Notes under the pieces: model-generated
The model's database searches: none
What the model saw: only the letters and a program-made list of their open reading frames with translations
Told to the model about the DNA's origin: nothing
Assembly: GCF_000213175.1 (NCBI RefSeq)
Contig: NW_009799179.1
Span: 8,812,480 to 8,876,479 of the forward strand
Length of the DNA: 64,000 nucleotides
Direction of reading: 5' to 3'
From: Neurospora tetrasperma FGSC 2508
Lineage: Eukaryota > Ascomycota > Sordariomycetes > Sordariales > Sordariaceae
Position numbers and translations under genes: made by a program
Shown: positions 22,323 through 34,515 of the stretch, piece after piece
Layout of the letters: each line of letters opens with the position of its first letter
Position numbering within the stretch: the stretch's first letter is position 1

Positions 22323-23660
22323 TGCGTCTGCTGGCGTAAACTTTCTTCCCGATGTGTGTATAAAAGTGATGTTTGGTCGTCGGTATGTTGTGTTGTGTTT
22401 TATGATGAGTCTATGCCATCAAGGTGGTGGTTGTTGTTTGTGGGGTGGCGGTCCGCCAAGTGGAATGATGGGTTTCTCCCGCGCAGGTGGAGCAGAGGAT
22501 CCGTCCGTTTCGGGTGGGTCGATGTCAATAAGACGTGAAGCTGGCTTGCGCGAAACGTTTAACTACCTCTAGGTATGAAGCTTATAAGATCCAGATGACG
22601 AGGACGGGTTGCTTCCATATATTCTGATGCGATGAACCATTGTTCACTGCGTGTCCATGCTCTCTCGATATTCTTTCCAGTGATGATTGTTGTCACTACC
22701 TAACCGGTGGTGACGCTTTACGTAAACTTGGTGCTAGGAATGCCTGCCTGGACGATAGGTACCTTGAGGTTACCTATGTAGCAGCGTGGGTCCTGTAGCC
22801 TGGGTGATAAGGGAGCGATAATACATCCCTGCCGTTGGAGCTTGAGGTACCTTACTAAGTACAGTATTGTCCCCTGCAACTGCATACTCCAGGGACTGCA
22901 TATACGCTAGTTACTGCATAGGATTTCGCTGGCTGAATTAATTCCCAGCTACAACTGCATAACTGCATACTGCACACTGATTTCGGACAATTTTTGGTGC
23001 AGGATTATATGCAGAATCAGGGGACAATACTGTACACTAAGAATGGGGCCTTCAAATTGCGGGGAAGAGGAGAACAACCAGAACCCCACAACCCCGGTCT
23101 GAAATGACGTTTTCCCGAACTTTCACTTTTCACCCTCTTTCTGGGGAAAGGTCGAGGACATCGCGACTTCATGTTACGATTGAGAAGGAGTGGCCTCTGC
23201 GGCTTCTGGTTTCCATGGCCTAAGCAACGCACCGGAAGCGTGGTAATTAAGAGGATTATGGTACATCAAGATCCACTACCTAACCGCAATCATCAACAAC
23301 AGAGGTTTTGGTCACGAGGTTGACGGCTAAGACGAATCCGATCTTGTAAGTGGCAGGGGATCAACGGCTAGTGTCGGGCCTCCTCACACGGCAGTCTCAA
23401 CCTCGGGAAGATGGACGATAACCTATTGGCGTGGGAAGCGCTACCCAGATCTCGAAAAAGGTAGGACAGTGACGGTCTAGCAGACAGAGGCGGGTTGGGA
23501 TTTCTCTGTTCGGCTTATTGTCAGTTTTTGTTTCGGTTTCCGTGTGCTCTTCTCCGTCTTCACTCTTTTAGTTTGTTTGTTGTTTTCGGAGCTCCTTGAG
23601 AGAGCAACTGAATCGCAAGTTTCCTTGAGCCATCTCTTCTTACACAATCCTAAAATCACC
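22323..23660. other. Divergent intergenic region between PNPOx-fold gene and MCC alpha
   Basis: Both promoters lie in these 1.3 kb. A TA-flanked 171-bp inverted-repeat element occupies 22862-23032, and TACCT/AGGTA-type short motifs precede it (22760-22855). Nothing else looks coding. Confidence 0.6.
22862..23032. mobile_element. Tc1/mariner-type MITE, 171 bp, TA target duplication
   Basis: The ends are perfect 15-bp inverted repeats, CAGTATTGTCCCCTG at 22862-22876 and its complement at 23018-23032, each flanked by TA (22860-22861 and 23033-23034). CAGT ends next to a duplicated TA are the hallmark of Tc1/mariner-superfamily insertions. Similarity continues inward past a four-base mismatch (both arms then read CTGCATA). 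The interior has no reading frame but carries five direct copies of CTGCATA (starting 22880, 22896, 22914, 22955, 22963) and one inverted copy (23008-23014). It is too small for a transposase, hence a non-autonomous MITE, located in the promoter region between the PNPOx-fold gene and the MCC alpha gene. Confidence 0.75.
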
Positions 23661-26014
23661 ATGCGATCCATCAAACGGGCTTCACGCCGTCTCCCGGCCT
23701 CTTTGCGCGCCGTTCCCACCTCTGTACCTGGCTCGGGAGCCCGCTTCCTCTCGACAACCGTCCCTACCTCGTCGACAGTCACGATCAATGGCAGCACCAA
23801 CACGTCGGTAACTCCCATTTCATCCGTTCTCATTGCGAACCGTGGTGAGATCGCTCTCCGCGTTGCTCGAACGGCAGCCTCTATGGGCATCCGCACCACG
23901 ACCCTCTACACCGACATCGATGCCGCTTCCCAACATGCCAAGTGCACCCCCTATGCCCTTTCCCTCGGCGCTCCCTCGGCCTACCTCGATGGGCCACGGA
24001 TTGTTGAGCTCGCAAAGCAACATGGCATCCAGGCTCTCCACCCGGGTTACGGTTTCCTGAGCGAAAACCCTGCCTTTGCCAAGGCCTGCGAGGAGGCCGG
24101 TATTGTCTTTGTCGGTCCTCCCGCCAAGGCCATGACCGACATGGGCGACAAGGCCCGCAGCAAGGAGATCATGAACGCCTCCGGCGTGCCATGCGTCCCC
24201 GGCTACCATGGCTCCGAGCAGTCTGTCGAGCAGCTCAAGGCCAAGGCCGCCGACATCAAATACCCCGTCTTGCTCAAGAGCGTCAAGGGAGGTGGCGGTA
24301 AGGGTATGCGTATTGTGCGCACCGCGGACGAGTTCGAGGCCCAGCTGAAGAGCGCAAGGGCTGAGGCACGCGCTAGCTTTGGTGAAGGTGGTGAGGTGAT
24401 GCTCGTGGAGAAGTACATTGTGCGGCCCAGGCACGTCGAGGTCCAGATCTTCGCTGATCGCCATGGTAACTGCGTGGCCCTTGGCGAGCGCGATTGCAGT
24501 GTTCAAAGGAGACATCAGAAGATCCTCGAGGAGAGCCCGGCACCCTTGTTGGACGATGTAACACGGAAAGATCTGTGGGACAAGGCAAGGAAGGCTGCCC
24601 TTGCTGTGGACTACGTGGGCGCCGGCACCGTCGAGTTCATCTTGGACAAGGACACCAACGAGTTCTACTTTATGGAAATGAACACTCGCCTCCAGGTAGA
24701 GCATCCCGTCAGTGAGATGGTCACGGGTACCGACCTTGTCGAGTGGCAGTTTAGGGTTGCTGCCGGCGAGAAGCTTCCCTTGACCCAGGACGAAATCGAA
24801 GCCAGGATTCTGGAAAGAGGTGCCGCCATCGAGGCCAGGATATACGCTGAGAACCCGGAGAAGGGTTTCTTCCCTGACTCAGGCACTCTAGTGCACCTCT
24901 CAAAACCTCCAACAAACGAAGACGTCCGCATTGACGCCGGCTTCGTAGAAGGTGACACCGTTTCTGAGGCCTACGACGGGATGATCGCCAAGCTTATCGT
25001 CCGGGGCAAGGACAGAGAGACGGCCATCCGCAAGCTCGAACTGGCCTTGCGCGAATACGAAGTTGTCGGGCTGAGCACAAATATTGAGTTCCTCAAGAGA
25101 CTCTGTAACAGCCAGGCCTTTATCGAAGGTGATGTCGAGACCGGCTTCATCGACAAGTGGAAGACAGACCTGTTTGAAGCCAAGCCTACCTCCAACGATG
25201 TGTTCGCCCAAGCGGCCCTTGGTCTCCTAGGCACCCAGACACAAAATGTCCCTGCTGCACATGGTCAGGCCCTCGGCTTCGGCGAAGCCACTACCCAGAA
25301 CTCGCGCAAGTTCGCGTTCCGTGTCCAAGACGATGCCAGTACCGAGGAAGGCAAGATCGTCGAGGTTGAAGTTGCGCAGCTGAACAACAAGCTGTTCAAC
25401 GTGTCTGTCCGCAAGGAGGGCGATGACAAGCCGCAAGTGTTTGAGAACATTGTGTCCGAGTCAACTTCTACAACGGCCCCGACCTCATCAGCAAAGAAGA
25501 CCAAGCTGACTACGTACTTCCCTCTTGCGAGGGTCGACACAACATTGGTCCAGGACCCTGCGGATAACGAGAAGTTGACAGTCTTCCAGCTTGGTCACAA
25601 GACTCAGCTAAGACTCGTCAGCCCAGTGTGGTTTGACAAGGCGCTGGGCTTGAAGGAAGTTGCGGCTAGCGTGGTGGCGCCGATGCCTTGCAAGATTTTG
25701 AGGAATGAAGTTGAAGAGGGTCAGTCGGTGGAGAAGGGTGCCCCGTTGGTTGTGTAAGTACTTGAGTTTTCGATACCCCATTCTGGCTTGGATAGCTTAC
25801 TAACTCCTTGGGTTGTACAGTATTGAGTCGATGAAGATGGAGACGGTTATTCGGTCGCCACAGAGCGGCGTAATCAAGAAGCTGGCACACAAGGAAGGAG
25901 TAAGTACAGCCGTCTCCGAATGGTACAAAATAAGTCACTAACCTACTTCTGCAGGACATCTGCAAGGCTGGAACGGTGTTGGTCATGTTCGAAGAGACCG
26001 AGGAGAGCACTTAA
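23661..26014 (+). CDS. mccA: 3-methylcrotonyl-CoA carboxylase alpha (biotin-containing) subunit
   Basis: Three exons: 23661-25753, 25821-25899 and 25955-26014, 743 residues. The frame is open upstream of 23661 but has no earlier ATG. Residues 1 to about 50 are an Arg/Ser/Thr-rich mitochondrial presequence. The biotin carboxylase domain follows: SSVLIANRGEIALRVAR (from about 54), the ATP-grasp glycine loop GGGGKGM (about 210), and EMNTRLQVEHPVSEMVTG (from about 339). The two small introns lie in the C-terminal biotinyl domain, whose attachment motif ESMKMET puts the biotinyl lysine at K703. It carboxylates biotin for conversion of 3-methylcrotonyl-CoA to 3-methylglutaconyl-CoA in mitochondrial leucine breakdown. 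Length and lack of a carboxyltransferase domain separate it from pyruvate and acetyl-CoA carboxylases. The beta subunit is not in this window. Confidence 0.95.
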
Positions 26015-26289
26015 ATGCTTTGGGTTGGAGAGTTACGAACGAATGATTTACTGGGGCAGTCGTGTTGTTAGGTCTGCCAAGGCTTATTCTTGGACATCAT
26101 GGCATGATACAGGAGTTATAGCATACTTTTGGAAACTTTACAATTTGCATTGTCATCAATGTTCGCCTGCGTATTATTATCGCGTTTGCAATACCAGTGT
26201 CATTGTCTAACCATCCGACGCTTATGTATCCATTCTAACCGGGTATCTAATCATCAAGTATAAACCAGAACAAAACCATTCCCTCGCAA

Positions 26290-27624
26290 TCAGACTCTAC
26301 CATTCATGCGGTCTGCAATCTTCATGTCCGCCGCCCTACTGTGCAGGCCGCTCATGAACCCAGCATCACCCCCACGATACTTCTTATTCTGCTGGCGCGC
26401 CTTCTCATCCGCCTCTCTCTCCGCCCGCTCTGCTTCCGCAAGGGCCTTGAGCCGCTCCTCGCGAGCTTTGTCCAGATCGGTGGCAGCCGCTTGCATGGCA
26501 GCCAGCTTCTTAGCACGCTCTTCCTCCGCATTTTTGTGGTCCCCGTCTGGCTGCTGCTGCCGCCTGCCACCTTTATTAAGCCCACCGTCATATTTTGGCT
26601 GCTCATCTTCCTTTGCATGATCCCTGCGTGGTCGGTTTTGATCACGGCTGTTGCGGTCGTCCCTACGCGACGATGGTCCGCCACTCTCACGCTCTCGGGA
26701 ATACTCCCTTCTTCGTGAGGAGCGGCCGCCAGGTGACCCTGACCTGGAGCGAGAGCGGCCTTGGGGGAATCGATGTCTCCGCGACCTGTCATCGTCCCTA
26801 TCTCTATTTCCCCGGCTTCTGCTTTGATCCCGGTCTCGCCTCCTTGTCCGGTCGGGCGAGTCTCGTCTGCGCTGCTTGCTTCGGTCTTCCTCGGAATCGC
26901 TGCGCCTCCGTGGGCTCCTGCTCCGGGATCGATCTCGAGAGTCAGACCTGCGACGGCGGGATTGTCTATCTCTGTCTCTGTCTCTGGCGCTGTCGCGGTC
27001 GCGGTCATCGTCACGATCCCTATGCCGATCCGAGCGGTGGTGATGAGAGCGGTGTTTGTGTCGTCTTTGCTCTTTGCCTCCCTTAGCGGCGATCTGCGAG
27101 TCATCGATTCCCATAGACGCCAGCAGTTGTCGGCGCTTGATGGGGTCGTTCATCATCGCCTCATACGCCTGTTGCTCCTGCCTCTTGATCGCAAGCAGGG
27201 GGTCTTCGCGAATCTTGGTCGCCACGTCGCGCGCATTAGTCACCACCGGCGCCGGGCCGGCCGCCGACAGAAGATCCTGCTGGGATTGTTTCGAAAGCGC
27301 CTTCTTGGCATCATTGTCCTGGAGGAGCTTGTCGATTCGCCGCTTGCCGAGCAGGTAGGCTTCGGTTTCAGCAGAGTCGCCAGCCTGTCCGTCGGTCGGG
27401 CCGCTGTACATCCATTCGACGCGGTCGATCTTGCGCTTGCCGCCGGCGGCTTCGAGCGCTTTCTGAATTTCTTCTTTGCGCCGCTCTTCTTCGATTTCTT
27501 GTAGTCGCTGTTGCAGTTTCTTACGCTCGGCGATCGCTTCGGCTTCGGCCTTTTGGGTGGCGGCGACGTTCCCCGATCGTTGGGGATGCCAGCTCTTTTT
27601 CATATTCAGGTCTCCGGAACCCAT
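26290..27624 (-). CDS. cwc-25: Pre-mRNA-splicing factor CWC25
   Basis: Intronless, 444 residues, ATG at 27624. The N terminus MGSGDLNMKKSWHPQ is the invariant CWC25 opening, followed by a charged coiled coil (about 22-60: RKKLQQRLQEIEEERRKEE) and the WMYSGP motif near 70. Residues about 185-340 are an Arg/Ser/Asp-rich RS-like region, and the C-terminal part has an Ala/Lys/Glu-rich coiled coil (KLAAMQAAATDLDKAREERLK). In yeast Cwc25 enters the catalytically activated spliceosome and is needed for the first transesterification. The nuclear location follows from the family and the basic composition. Its 3' end is only 275 bp from the MCC alpha stop (convergent), and it shares a 690-bp promoter region with csn-2. 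Confidence 0.95.
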   Translation of the reverse strand: MGSGDLNMKKSWHPQRSGNVAATQKAEAEAIAERKKLQQRLQEIEEERRKEEIQKALEAAGGKRKIDRVEWMYSGPTDGQAGDSAETEAYLLGKRRIDKLLQDNDAKKALSKQSQQDLLSAAGPAPVVTNARDVATKIREDPLLAIKRQEQQAYEAMMNDPIKRRQLLASMGIDDSQIAAKGGKEQRRHKHRSHHHRSDRHRDRDDDRDRDSARDRDRDRQSRRRRSDSRDRSRSRSPRRRSDSEEDRSKQRRRDSPDRTRRRDRDQSRSRGNRDRDDDRSRRHRFPQGRSRSRSGSPGGRSSRRREYSRERESGGPSSRRDDRNSRDQNRPRRDHAKEDEQPKYDGGLNKGGRRQQQPDGDHKNAEEERAKKLAAMQAAATDLDKAREERLKALAEAERAEREADEKARQQNKKYRGGDAGFMSGLHSRAADMKIADRMNGRV

Positions 27625-28314
27625 CTTGGCGGTGTTGGTGCTGCTGATGCAGCAGGCGAGTAGTGGTGATGGTGTTGTTGTTGTTGTTGTTGTGGTAGTT
27701 TTGGGGAAAATGGGCGGTTGATCGGAAATCGATAGACGTAACGGATCTGTGAATGGCCTGTCGGCGAACTAAGAATCGCGATGCCGGTCGGACTTGTGAA
27801 GGATTGGGAGACGGAAAGGGAATGGTTGTCGAGTGGCAAACCGCCTGCTTGGCTGTTAGTTGACGTACAAGTCAGGGACAATTTTTATAAGGCAGCGAGA
27901 ACGCCCCGGCCACTGCTGGGCAATGCGGCACTCACTGCAGGCTATGTACTTAGGTATGCAACTACACCCCAGGGGTTGGACTTTTGACGTTTGCTGTTAG
28001 GTGTTTGACCAATAGATAAAGCGACACCCCACAGTCACTGTCTCCGCTTGACGAAGCTCATCCCCACTCGAGGTTCAGCCTTACAACCAGAGGCAGCGCG
28101 ACCACTGCACTGTCCACACTGACTGCACCTGTGCCCTTTTAACACCGACCACCATTTGTCACTTTACGTTCAGTCTTGTTTACTTCGTCACCGCATACAA
28201 CAGCCCTCGGTTTTCACGCAAAAGTACGCATTCTTTCTCCAGTATCCCTCAATCTCCTCAATCTCCCATTCTCATACCACCGGAACCTTCACGTCCTCGT
28301 TTACGTCAGCAACC
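27625..28314. promoter_or_regulatory. Shared divergent promoter region of cwc-25 and csn-2
   Basis: 690 bp separates the two start codons. On the cwc-25 side there is a GTT-type microsatellite (27671-27688) likely in the leader. Near csn-2 the sequence becomes pyrimidine-rich. An ACCAATAG sequence at about 28008-28015 could be a CCAAT box. No other gene fits. Confidence 0.5.
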
Positions 28315-29843
28315 ATGTCCGACGACGATTTCATGCAAGACTCCGATCAGGAGTATGACTTCGAGTACGAAGACGACGAGGAGGAGGATACCGGCGATGT
28401 CGATATCGAAAACAAGTACTACAATGCCAAGCAGACCAAAACATCAGATCCCGAGGAAGCTCTCCAAGACTTCCTAAGCATACCGCCGCTCGAGCAGGAA
28501 AAGGGAGATTGGGGCTTCAAAGCACTGAAACAGGCCATCAAGCTTGAATTCAAACTCAAGCGATACCAAGAGGTCGGTAATGCCAATGTTGGCCCGTTGT
28601 ACTTGCCCACAGCTAAACAGAGGTACAGGCAACCGAGCACTACGAAGAACTCCTGACCTATGTCAAGTCGGCCGTAACGAGAAACTACTCCGAAAAGTCC
28701 ATTGACAACATGCTCAACTACATCGAGAAAGGATACGACGATCCCAAAGCCGTGCAGTGCATTGAGAAATTCTACTCCCTAACACTACAGTGCTTCCAGA
28801 GCACAAACAACGAGCGTCTGTGGTTGAAGACGAATATCAAGCTTGCCCGACTCTTGCTCGACCGTAAGGATTACCACGCAGTCGCCCGCAAGCTGAGGGA
28901 GCTTCATAATGCCTGCCGCAAACCCGACGGAACCGATGACCCCAGCAAGGGCACCTATTCCTTGGAAATCTACGCCCTGGAAATTCAAATGTACTCCGAA
29001 ACACGCAACAACAACCAGCTCAAGGTCCTCTATCAGAAGGCCCTGAAGGTGCGGTCTGCTGTGCCCCACCCCAAAATCCAGGGCGTCATCCGCGAGTGTG
29101 GTGGCAAGATGCACATGAGTGAGGAAAACTGGAAGGAGGCCCAGAGCGACTTCTTCGAGGCATTCCGTAACTACGATGAAGCCGGTGATCTTCGCCGTAT
29201 CCAGGTCCTTAAGTATCTACTCTTGACGACTATGCTGATGAAGTCGGACATCAACCCCTTTGACAGCCAAGAGATGAAGCCCTACAGGAACGACCCCCGT
29301 ATCTCCGCCATGACGGAGCTTGTGGACGCATACCAGCGCGATGATATTTACAGATACGAGGATGTACTTCAGAAGAACACCGACCTGCTAGCGGATCCGT
29401 TTATCGCCGAGAACATTGACGAGGTTACGCGCAACATGCGCACCAAAGGAGTGGTTAAGCTTATTGCCCCATATACCCGCATGCGTATTGGCTGGCTTGC
29501 GGAGAGGCTGCGTATAACAGAACCAGAAGTTATGGACATCCTGAGTTTCTTGATCGTTGATGGGCGAGTCAAGGGCCGCATTGATGAACACAAGGGTGTG
29601 CTGGAGCTTGAGTCCCGTGAAGACGCAGATCATGTCCAGGCCATTACTGTTCTCTCCGAGGCCGTTGGAAATCTGTTCAATGCGGTTTTCAAGAGTACCG
29701 ACGGGTTTCAGTCTGGCCAGGGGGAGTTTATGAATTCCATGGCAGATCAAATTGCTGACATTGGTTCCTTGGACGACACAATGCGATCGATGGGCTCTGG
29801 CAAACGTGGCCGCCGCGTGGGTCTCACACAGCGGGCATATTGA
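28315..29843 (+). CDS. csn-2: COP9 signalosome subunit 2
   Basis: Two exons: 28315-28572 and 28629-29843, 490 residues. The 56-nt intron has the less common donor GTCGGT, a GCTAAAC branch site and a CAG acceptor, joining RYQE to ATEHYEELL. No ATG lies upstream in frame. The N terminus is very acidic (MSDDDFMQDSDQEYDFEYEDDE), followed by TPR-like helical repeats and a C-terminal PCI domain (about 300-450, with TKGVVKLIAPYTRMRIGWLAERL), ending KRGRRVGLTQRAY, all typical of CSN2. As part of the COP9 signalosome it helps remove Nedd8 from cullins; in Neurospora, CSN mutants stabilise or destabilise clock and SCF components. The protein is essentially collinear with Neurospora CSN-2 as I recall it. 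Confidence 0.97.
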
Positions 29844-30691
29844 GAAAACAAAAGAGTCTGAGATGCGTCAAGAGATTTCATGGCGGTTCCATACCAGGAG
29901 TTGGGGCTCTAGCTGACCATTTCACCTTTAAAAGAGTCGAGGTATCTTGGGTTAGACATAAGGTCATGTCCTGATGTAGAACACAGAGTAAAATGGGTGG
30001 TGGCTAGTTCTACACTGGGGGTTAAGTAGAACCCGGCGCATAAAGGATCATACATCAGAGGGTAGAATCAATGCGTATATCATTTTCTCGATGGTAATCA
30101 TTCGCTGTATCGAAGTGTCTATGGTAGTGAAGGACGGAACCAGTTTGCACTTTGACCTTTGGCTTCGAAATTTCTCCAGATCACGTATCCAAGCCGTACA
30201 TTTCCATTAAAACCTCTCACGCCCAAGAATCTCCAGATCGGTATATAGGCGGGCCCTAGGCTCTCACTCAACGACAGGTTCTTCACTGGGACCATGTGAA
30301 CCACGGGTTCAGACCTTCCAACAACTTTCGGGAGCCGACCGTGGTAGGTGTGCTGATAGCCAGAAAATGCATGGTGTTTTCGCGGGCATGCAGCTGGCCC
30401 CAAGTTCAACTCCATGCTTGGACAGCCGAGCTTTTTTGCTTTGTGTTTTGTGCTTTCTTTCTGAGTCGGCTTTCATTTTCTTTATTTAACGTTGATCGAC
30501 CTCATCTGGTGGCTTTGAGACCCAATTCGACTGGTTTGTCTTTCCCCTAAAGATTTCCCGGCGCACCGAAGCAGATTGCCTTCTTCTTGTTTTTGGGTGA
30601 TTCAACGCTTTGTGAAATGGTTTGCCACCTGATACACTCGCGAAACGTTTCAGCTAAAATTCTCCCAATAGAAATCTGTCTTCCTAACGCC

Positions 30692-30694
<3 letters not shown>

Positions 30695-30722
<28 letters not shown>
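30695..30722 (+). repeat. Poly(T) tract, 28 nt
   Basis: Uninterrupted T run in the gene-poor region; same length as the run at 37351-37378. Confidence 0.95.
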
Positions 30723-31872
30723 CACTCGACCGAGATGCCCAGCTGGCAGGAGACCGCTAGTATATCTGCGATTGTGATGATTCTGATAAAGTCCGAACTA
30801 TACGTCGCAACTTTCCGATCTCCTTCTGTTCAAGACACCTGCTTCACACTCCACACCTTTCCGACATAATCACCTAACTCTACCGGAACAAGCCGTAACC
30901 CATGTGACACCAAGGAGGCCACTATCCAACGCCTCTTTTTCAACCGTATGGTGATCTGGAACCGAAAGGTGGTGACTCTGTGCTACATCCACAATATAGA
31001 TTGTGTCGCGCTAATGTATGTTAACCAACTTCTCACGAGTGAGTGAAATCTACTTTACGTAGACGAAGAAAGGACGCGCAATGATACGTGAGTTTATTAA
31101 GCATGATTCCACTGGGCACTAAGAGCAGCTATACAAGTATAGGAAGTCTGCAAGTTGTTCTTCCGTCACACAACTGCCTATATGCGATGGGCAAGATACT
31201 AAACTGTCTAGTCCGTCGGATTTGTTGACCCTTCGTCGCGGATGCCGGCACAGAAATCATGATTTCAAGATGCTGCGACCCGGGGTGGGTCCAGGGTCCG
31301 GGGTGATGAATAATAAGTCAATAACAAATCTGCGTTATTGTAGTATATACATCCACTCGATATATTACTTGCATGTATGAGCGGCAAGAATATGAAAGCT
31401 GGGGTTACATCTTGCCAAAGATCGAGACACGGGAAGGGAAGTGAGAGAGCAGTGGATGGATGGGGGGTATATCTTTCTGTATGGTGGAACTTCAGATGTA
31501 AGTAGTTGTTTAGTGAGTGGGCGAGTGTGAGTAAGTAGGTAAATTACTGTTGTTGGTGTTCGGGGGTCCTACCTACGCCACCTCTTGGTATGTCTTGTGT
31601 CTTGTATCTTGTCTTTTCTCGGTTCTGTCGGTTGGCGTTGACGGTTCAGTAGATACAGAATATTAACTTCTTGTGTGTACAAGATGTTTGAGGCACTACG
31701 CACTACGCTGTACAGCGACGGCATCCGTGATGTGGGCAACCAACACTACACTCTTTTTGCCCAGCCTGTACAGTACACTGGATTTTGCGTACTACATATC
31801 CCTACCGTCCTACTGAGACAAAGGTAAGGGTAATTTCATTGTCGAAAGGTCTGGATCTAGGGAACGGCTGGG

Positions 31873-31873
<1 letters not shown>

Positions 31874-31904
<31 letters not shown>
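31874..31904 (+). repeat. TG dinucleotide microsatellite
   Basis: About 15 uninterrupted TG units, then TATGTGT. No gene nearby. Confidence 0.95.
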
Positions 31905-31910
<6 letters not shown>

Positions 31911-34515
31911 TTGTTAAGAAGAGAGAAAGAATAATTTGTTGATGAATTGATACTCGATAAACTCTTCAGAGACAACAGACACTCACACAATGGCCTCTGG
32001 GAGTCTCCCGTGTCAGGGAAGCAAAAAGGCAAAAAGGCAGGCAAAAAGGCAGCCAAGGCAGAAACGCGTACACGGGCACACGGGCAACGCATGAAGGGCG
32101 GTCACCAAAAAAAGATCAAGGGGCCAAGGTAGGACGATGAAGATGGAAACACGGGATAGGTGGGACAAGCTTCTGCACGAGCGGGAGCTCGCAGTAGCGT
32201 GCCGTAGAACGTGACTCGGAATTCGACTCTTGTTGCGTGTTATCGTCTTTGTTGAAAGGACTGGAGAGCGTTGACCCCCAAGATGAAGAGGAATGAAGGG
32301 GAGACGGTGGAGTGGGAGGAGAAGGAGGAGGGCAGAACAACACACGAGGCTTCTTTTTCTTCTTTGTTTACTTTTTTCCCCACCTTCTCCTGTATCATAA
32401 GGGTTGTTCCAGTTTGGGGAGCGGATGTATGAATGCCAATACACTAGTAGTCAACAAGCCATAACGATATGCAAATAATATATCAAATATCGAAAAAGGG
32501 TAACGGCAAGTTGGCGAAATCGCCAACGGCGTATGCGATCCTTTGGGCACACACAGCTCAGCATATTGCAGATAGGTTGCAGCCGAGGAGAATCGGTTGC
32601 TGGCACTGCAGCACAAGGCGTACTCAGACCGGATGCGAATACTAGTTTCTCTGGCCAATATTCTGCCCTCCACTTCTGCCTTGGCCTTGACTGCGCTTTC
32701 ACACGGACGTGACAGGATATCTGTCAGGGAAGAATTGCCTGGTCGCATCACCAGTGACCTCGGGGTGCGGGCGGTTGTATGGGGCCGCTTGCAGATCTCC
32801 CCCGGCGTCTGGGATGTTTTTTCTTTTCTTTTTCTTTTTGTTGTTTGCCGCTGTTTCCTTCTCGTCGTTATCTCGAATCGAAAATGGAGCGTCCTCGGAG
32901 ATGTTTGTCATTGACATCGATGATAAGGGTCCTCCGGGAATCCAATACTATGGTAAGACCCGCCTTTCTCACCCGTACCAGACCCTCTTCAACTTCGTTT
33001 CGGATCAAGACAACGGTGTTCTTCGGCAAGCCATCGTGGTTGTAGACAACACCACTGGACACAAAGTTCCTGTTCATTCAGCGCCAACGAGTGATAACTG
33101 CGGCAAGCCGTTCGGTTAGGCCTTCATAGTCATGCATGGCCAGCCAACCTCTCAGCTGGCCAAGAGGACATGATGTTACTGTAGCATAAGAAAACGTAAA
33201 CCAGAGCAGTCCATAACGGAGAAGAGCCCGATCGATATCATTGCGGGCTTGACTGGTCGATGGCTCGCGTAGGTAGGCTATGGAAAAAGATGCTTTCCCA
33301 AAAGAGCATGGCGGTAAAGTGTAATAAGTGAGCTGTAGGTAGAAGTCTCAGCAGTGTCATTGCATACGTTGCCGAAAAGCTATGTGGCGGGGAACGGGAC
33401 AAGCCTAGTGTACCATGTCTTTCATGTCTGAGGAAGCTTGGTGTTGAAACTCGATCAATGCTTTTGTGTTACGTGACAACGAGAGGTTGCCATCGCACAA
33501 ATCTTGTGCAACTCGGCCGTGTCCAGTACACATCAATGCTGGTTTGTTAGTTAGCGCGGAACATACCCCACATCCTTTACAGGGGAGTAAAAGGGTCACA
33601 CCAGGTTTATCCGCGCAATCTGCTCCAGGGCATTAGCTGAAATTGCCAGAAGGGATCTAAACATACCGGCAAGTAGAGGTAGGTACTGAGCTAACGAACA
33701 AACCCGGGGTGATGCGTCAGACTTTCATTCCACTTGTTCACCATATGGACGGAGCTAGAGGTAAGTCGGCAGGTAACACTCCAAGACGGTAAGCCACAGG
33801 TCAGGAGAGTGAAAACGACATATCGCTTTACATAGGTACCTGTCTACCTACCTACCCATTGCATCACACACCTCACATAGTTCTAGTACCTTGATGTACA
33901 GGATGGATGCCGTGCACAGTGTCCCCTCCGGTAGCGGAGGCTAGTACCGCTACACATATTCATTCCTTCTTGCAGGGAAGGCTATAATGCTATGTACACC
34001 TTATGCGCGTGTTTTTAGCCCGCTCTTGGCTACATTACATACTATGTACATACTGCGATAGTATGCAGCGCATCTCGCCAATTGGATTGGCTCATAATCC
34101 TGGCATGATCCACAAATTGGGAATAAAGAGACGTTGGATAGTTCGAAGCGGCGTCTGCGCAACGAGATATTGCTAGCGCTACAGTTAAGTCGACAATAAT
34201 CGTACAGCAAGTGGGAGAAGACCAGCTACCGAGATATTATATTGTACGCACAGCACATCCGGTTTTAAAGTCTGTGACTTGTAGTTTGCAGTTTGCAACC
34301 ACACCTCTTTTTACTTGCATTCATCTCCATTCCCACGACTGCACCCTCTGTACCTAACCACAAGCGACGTCGTCTCCGCTGCCATCCAACATACGAGTCT
34401 GGGGAAGATGCTCGCTCTTTCACAATGACCCATCCCATCCTTTGTTGAAGCGTTGCGCTTGAAACATCCTCCCTGAACCTGCACAACTTGGAGAAATTCT
34501 TTGCTACCACTGTCA

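Noticed and set aside
28156-28314. N-terminal extension of CSN-2
   Set aside because: Opens with TTG, is pyrimidine-rich leader, and the CSN2 family begins at the acidic MSDDDF.
31947-32132. Lys-rich basic frame resembling a nucleic-acid-binding tail
   Set aside because: Starts with TTG and its basic part is a GCAAAAAG tandem repeat; a composition artefact.
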